In this document: positions 5,373-7,841 of the stretch, piece after piece
Layout of the letters: every line of letters starts with the position of its first letter
How positions within the stretch are numbered: position 1 is the first letter of the stretch
Assembly (NCBI GenBank): GCA_963625535.1
Contig: CAVFUK010000064.1
Coordinates: forward strand, 1 to 7,841
From: Phocaeicola_A sp963625535
GTDB lineage: Bacteria > Bacteroidota > Bacteroidia > Bacteroidales > Bacteroidaceae
DNA length: 7,841 bases
Direction: 5' to 3'
Program-made: the position numbers and the translations under genes
The notes under the pieces: model-generated
Database searches by the model: none
Seen by the model: only the letters and a program-made list of their open reading frames with translations
Told to the model about the DNA's origin: nothing

Positions 5373-7577
5373 TCATTCATCTGTATGCTCAGCGGTCGTC
5401 ACCCCAGCGAGGGAACTGTTACCCGTGGCGCTACCAATCCACTTGGATGGTGTTCCGTTGTTGGTGCAACAGTTGTAGACATAACCTTCCGCCGTATCGG
5501 CCGTACTGTTATATCCCGCGATGCAACCATACGCCCCCGCACACTGAGCACTACCACTGGTTCCGTTGGTGCATTTGTGGACTGTTCCACCCTTTTCGTT
5601 GTATCCCACGATGCCGCCGGCGGCAGAGCAATCGGAAGTCTGGGTGTTCACGGCTGTCACTGCGGCATTATTAGTGCAGGAGATTACCTGACAACCAGTG
5701 TTTTGCCCGACAACCCCACCGACCTTGACATATTCCGTATCATTAGAGATATTTGCAGTTACTTCCGCGTAATTGAAGGATCCGCTAATCTTTGCCGATG
5801 TACTCATGGAACCAACAACACCACCAGCTTTTGATGCCGAAGAAGCTTCCTCTATCGTCACACTACCATAGTTGTAACTAGCCGAAACAACTCCTGTTTC
5901 ACTAGCAAGATTGCCCACAATGCCGCCTGCATACGCATTCACACCTTTACACCGAACGCTCTGGTCGTTCTCTGATTTCTTAATAGAAGCACTGGCATAT
6001 CCAGCTATACCACCTACTGCGACAGCGGACACAGTAGAATTCAAACATTCACCTTTAACAACGCCCTGGTTCTGACAATCCTCAATAACCGCCGAGTCGC
6101 GATGGTATCCAGCCACACCGCCAATGTAGAGACTTATGGTACTTCCGGTAGACATCGTATTCACTCCCGTAACCGACGCGTAGTTGCGACAACCTTTAAT
6201 CGTTCCACGATTCATACCGACCACACCTCCTATGGTGACAGACGCTATGGCATCACCACTATAGGATACTGTGCCGCTCACGATGACATCATTGATTACG
6301 CCACTGTTGTCACCAAACAATCCGAGCACTTGACTGTCGGCATGCATAACCGGTGCGATTCCGTTCACCGTATGGTTACCGCCATTGAACGTTCCTTTGA
6401 AAGAGGTTGTCTTATCGTAACCTATAGGAGTCCAGCTCTTGTTGTTCAAATCAATGTCCGAAAGCAGGTTCACGGTCTTTCCCTCGAAGTTGTTGCCGCC
6501 ATTCACAAGTTCAGAGAACCCGGCGAACTCTTCCGCGGTGGAGATGTTGAAGGTACTCTGCGAAGCGTCGTACCAATCGATGTTGGAAGTGGTGCCGTCC
6601 CAGATGGACGCGTCGATGGTGCTGCTGCCCGACTGATCCAAGGCACCTTGGTCGTTGGCTGTCCAATCCGAAATGGTAGCAGCGATGCTTTCCACAGAAT
6701 AATAGTCGCGGTTCAATGTGATGGTATAGGTATACTTATAGGAAGCCGCCCATTCAGTGTCCTTAGTTGTGGAACCTGTATCACCGCTTCCTGCAGCGAC
6801 CGTTGAGCTACCTATTAAGAAGGTATAGGTTCGACGGTTTGCCAGGACTATTTTCACCTTCTTGTTCTCGCAGTCCTGCGGCAACATGATGGCTTCCGCC
6901 TGGGTTCCTTGCTCATTGGTCTTGGCCGTAATGGTCTTATTGGAATTAGACGCCAGCGCCAGCTCGTTCTTGAAGATATTAAATGTAGCGGAAGCGGCCA
7001 CGTCCTCAACAGAAAGCTTCAAGCCGACCAAGTCCTTGGCATTGAAATCCGTTCCGGCCTGTATGTCGAACACCGTCTTCGCTAAACGATGGGTGAACTG
7101 CAATGTCTGTTCAGTGTTTCCCTTGGCAATATTCGTAAGATTGTTGCTGTAGAGCAAGTCGATGGACGAAGGGTCCGCCTGCACAGAGACATCCAGTTTC
7201 AACTGACAATCCTCCACCGCGCTATATGGATAATAGGAGATGAAGTCCACATTCGTATCCTGCGGATAGAAAAGCGTATCGTTCTTGGTGGCTGGAGAAA
7301 AGCTATTGTCCGAAGAGTATATATATTTCCGGTTATTGGAGTTGTCGATAACTGCGTTGGCCACTTCCGTCTGTCCGGTTTTAAACATGAACACCCCAAT
7401 CTTATCGTCCGCCTCCCAAGCATTGTTCGCCATACGTGTATGTATCGTCCCTGAGAACATCACCGGTATCCGTTCCTCGTCCATTTCGCTTTCATCTATA
7501 AGGAATGTACGTTGTTGACAACCTGCCAAACACAAGCTGAGCAATGCCACTTGTATGACTTTTGTTGATTTGTTCAT
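5373..7577 (-). CDS. Surface lipoprotein: fimbrillin (Mfa-like) domain fused to GLUG repeats
   Basis: 734 residues. Residues 1-20 form a lipoprotein signal: K3/K6, hydrophobic core VALLSLCLAG, lipobox LAGC with the acylated cysteine at C20. Residues about 34-306 look like a fimbrillin/Mfa_like_1 domain: IPVMFSGTIHTR (37-48), W54 and DDKIGVFMF (57-65), the FYP...VDFISYYPYS block (103-119), IDLLYSNN (139-146), LQFTHRLAKTVFDI (159-172), and a closing YTYTITLNRD...ISDWT (282-306). A short G/S/T loop lies at 261-271. After a linker (about 310-344) come a lead-in strand (ISTAEEFAGFSELVNGG...IDLNNKSWTPIG, 345-386) and GLUG-like beta-helix repeats to about residue 710. Such lipoproteins are expected on the outer membrane or in type V fimbriae; adhesion or a tip role is inference. 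No C-terminal secretion domain, anchor protein, chaperone or other fimbrial gene is in the window. It appears to be a separate unit from phoH. Confidence 0.85.
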   Translation of the reverse strand: MNKSTKVIQVALLSLCLAGCQQRTFLIDESEMDEERIPVMFSGTIHTRMANNAWEADDKIGVFMFKTGQTEVANAVIDNSNNRKYIYSSDNSFSPATKNDTLFYPQDTNVDFISYYPYSAVEDCQLKLDVSVQADPSSIDLLYSNNLTNIAKGNTEQTLQFTHRLAKTVFDIQAGTDFNAKDLVGLKLSVEDVAASATFNIFKNELALASNSNKTITAKTNEQGTQAEAIMLPQDCENKKVKIVLANRRTYTFLIGSSTVAAGSGDTGSTTKDTEWAASYKYTYTITLNRDYYSVESIAATISDWTANDQGALDQSGSSTIDASIWDGTTSNIDWYDASQSTFNISTAEEFAGFSELVNGGNNFEGKTVNLLSDIDLNNKSWTPIGYDKTTSFKGTFNGGNHTVNGIAPVMHADSQVLGLFGDNSGVINDVIVSGTVSYSGDAIASVTIGGVVGMNRGTIKGCRNYASVTGVNTMSTGSTISLYIGGVAGYHRDSAVIEDCQNQGVVKGECLNSTVSAVAVGGIAGYASASIKKSENDQSVRCKGVNAYAGGIVGNLASETGVVSASYNYGSVTIEEASSASKAGGVVGSMSTSAKISGSFNYAEVTANISNDTEYVKVGGVVGQNTGCQVISCTNNAAVTAVNTQTSDCSAAGGIVGYNEKGGTVHKCTNGTSGSAQCAGAYGCIAGYNSTADTAEGYVYNCCTNNGTPSKWIGSATGNSSLAGVTTAEHTDE
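5508..6230 (-). repeat. Array of eight GLUG-like protein repeats inside the lipoprotein gene
   Basis: The encoded protein repeats a G-G-[VI]-[VA]-G core at residues 450, 486, 522, 551, 585, 620, 654 and 684 (the last reads GCIAG), a period of 29-36 residues. Each core is followed by a turn, a short strand and a [C/S]-x-N triplet. A GLFG at 419-422 precedes the array and may be a first degenerate unit. The pattern fits the GLUG motif, thought to form right-handed beta-helix coils. At the DNA level the units have diverged and show no long identical stretches. Confidence 0.8.
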
Positions 7578-7653
7578 AAGTATTAAATATTAAGATTAAG
7601 AATTTGATAGGGAACATTCAGATACGTGAAACACATACATGCTCCATAACATT

Positions 7654-7662
7654 GCAAAAGTA
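7654..7662 (-). promoter_or_regulatory. Candidate -7 box of the lipoprotein gene
   Basis: The reverse strand reads TACTTTTGC, fitting the Bacteroides consensus TAnnTTTG. A TTTG lies upstream at 7678-7681, but the 15-nt spacer is shorter than usual. The leader to the ATG at 7577 would be about 70 nt and A/T-rich without a Shine-Dalgarno sequence, as is common in this phylum. Confidence 0.5.
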
Positions 7663-7677
7663 AAAACTATTTTTACT
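7659..7677. promoter_or_regulatory. Perfect 8-bp palindrome overlapping the lipoprotein promoter
   Basis: The arms AGTAAAAA (7659-7666) and TTTTTACT (7670-7677) are exact reverse complements around a 3-nt centre. The element covers the end of the candidate -7 box and nearly all of the spacer up to the TTTG at 7678-7681. That is a typical place for a dimeric regulator to block or control initiation. The palindrome is seen in the sequence; the operator role is inference, and A/T-rich DNA forms such symmetry by chance more easily. Confidence 0.35.
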
Positions 7678-7685
7678 CAAAAGAT

Positions 7686-7729
7686 ATAATTCCTAAACTA
7701 TTTTCAGTTAAACAGGAAAATAGAATTAT
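7686..7729. repeat. Imperfect inverted repeat upstream of the lipoprotein promoter
   Basis: CTATTTTC (7698-7705) and GAAAATAG (7716-7723) are perfect 8-bp arms around a 10-nt loop. Outside them ATAATT (7686-7691) and AATTAT (7724-7729) are again reverse complements, with a 6-nt unpaired insert CCTAAA on one side, so 14 bp pair in total. No U-run follows on either strand, so a terminator is not obvious. It could be a regulator site or the remains of an older element. Confidence 0.35.
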
Positions 7730-7730
7730 C

Positions 7731-7841
7731 AGACTACACTAGCAGATTAAATATCAAGTAGATAACTGACAGAAGGACTGAAGGAGGTTCGGAGTCCACC
7801 CGAAACAGAGCCAGCTGGAAGACGAAGAAGCCCCGGAGGTT
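7731..7841. other. Right-edge stretch with no identifiable gene
   Basis: The DNA changes from A/T-rich to G/C-rich at about 7770. On the reverse strand all three frames are open from the window edge for roughly 28-36 codons, and none gives a recognisable protein end. Short inverted (GGACT 7775-7779 / AGTCC 7793-7797) and direct (GGAGGTT at 7783-7789 and 7835-7841) repeats are present. It may be the 3' end or trailer of an upstream gene beyond the window. Confidence 0.25.

Noticed and set aside
6102..6806. Plus-strand open frame (234 codons) opposite the lipoprotein
   Set aside because: It is a shadow of the lipoprotein frame, without a domain or signal of its own.
7686..7729. Recombinase-type invertible promoter
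   Set aside because: The two arms are only 10 nt apart and do not enclose a promoter; no second distant copy or recombinase gene is visible in the window.
7731..7841. 3' end of an upstream minus-strand gene
   Set aside because: All three reverse frames are open to the edge for about 30 codons, and none shows a recognisable protein, so no coding call can be defended.

Overview
The window looks like a chromosomal segment of a Bacteroidales bacterium (Bacteroides/Phocaeicola/Prevotella type). Four things point there: promoter elements matching the Bacteroides -7 consensus TAnnTTTG rather than sigma70 boxes, start codons mostly lacking a Shine-Dalgarno sequence and preceded by A/T-rich DNA, a menaquinone-type UbiE/MenG methyltransferase, and a lipoprotein with a fimbrillin (Mfa/FimA-like) domain. 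Genus is inference. All recognised genes lie on the minus strand, so transcription runs from high to low coordinates.

Right part (about 5373-7841): one large lipoprotein gene encodes a lipobox signal peptide, a fimbrillin-like domain and a C-terminal array of eight GLUG-like repeats, and is probably a cell-surface or fimbria-associated adhesin. Its upstream region is A/T-rich and holds a candidate -7 box overlapping a perfect 8-bp palindrome, with a longer imperfect inverted repeat further upstream. The last 70 or so bases become G/C-rich and hold no gene I can identify.

Middle (1813-5300): a compact housekeeping operon, phoH > purC > menG > aroE, reads from a well-matched Bacteroides-type promoter at 5270-5300. 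phoH and purC overlap by 29 nt, purC and menG are 3 nt apart, and menG and aroE are 18 nt apart. The products are a PhoH-family ATPase linked to RNA metabolism, SAICAR synthase (purine synthesis), demethylmenaquinone methyltransferase (last menaquinone step) and shikimate dehydrogenase (on the route to chorismate, the precursor of aromatic amino acids and of menaquinone).

Left part (1-1812): a 249-nt intergenic region separates aroE from a second unit, a purM-like gene followed 3 nt later by prfA (release factor 1, cut by the window edge). The intergenic region has a G/C-rich hairpin just after aroE, a candidate -7 box, and a very short reading frame that looks like a signal peptide interrupted by an amber codon right before an AQAQ cleavage-like site. 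I read this last item as a relic of a lost secreted-protein gene. The two neighbouring units together carry two purine-synthesis steps (PurM-like and PurC). I saw no mobile element, CRISPR array, tRNA or rRNA. The points most worth following up are the signal-peptide relic, the fimbrillin-GLUG architecture with its regular [C/S]-x-N positions, the palindromes upstream of it, and the divergent PurM.
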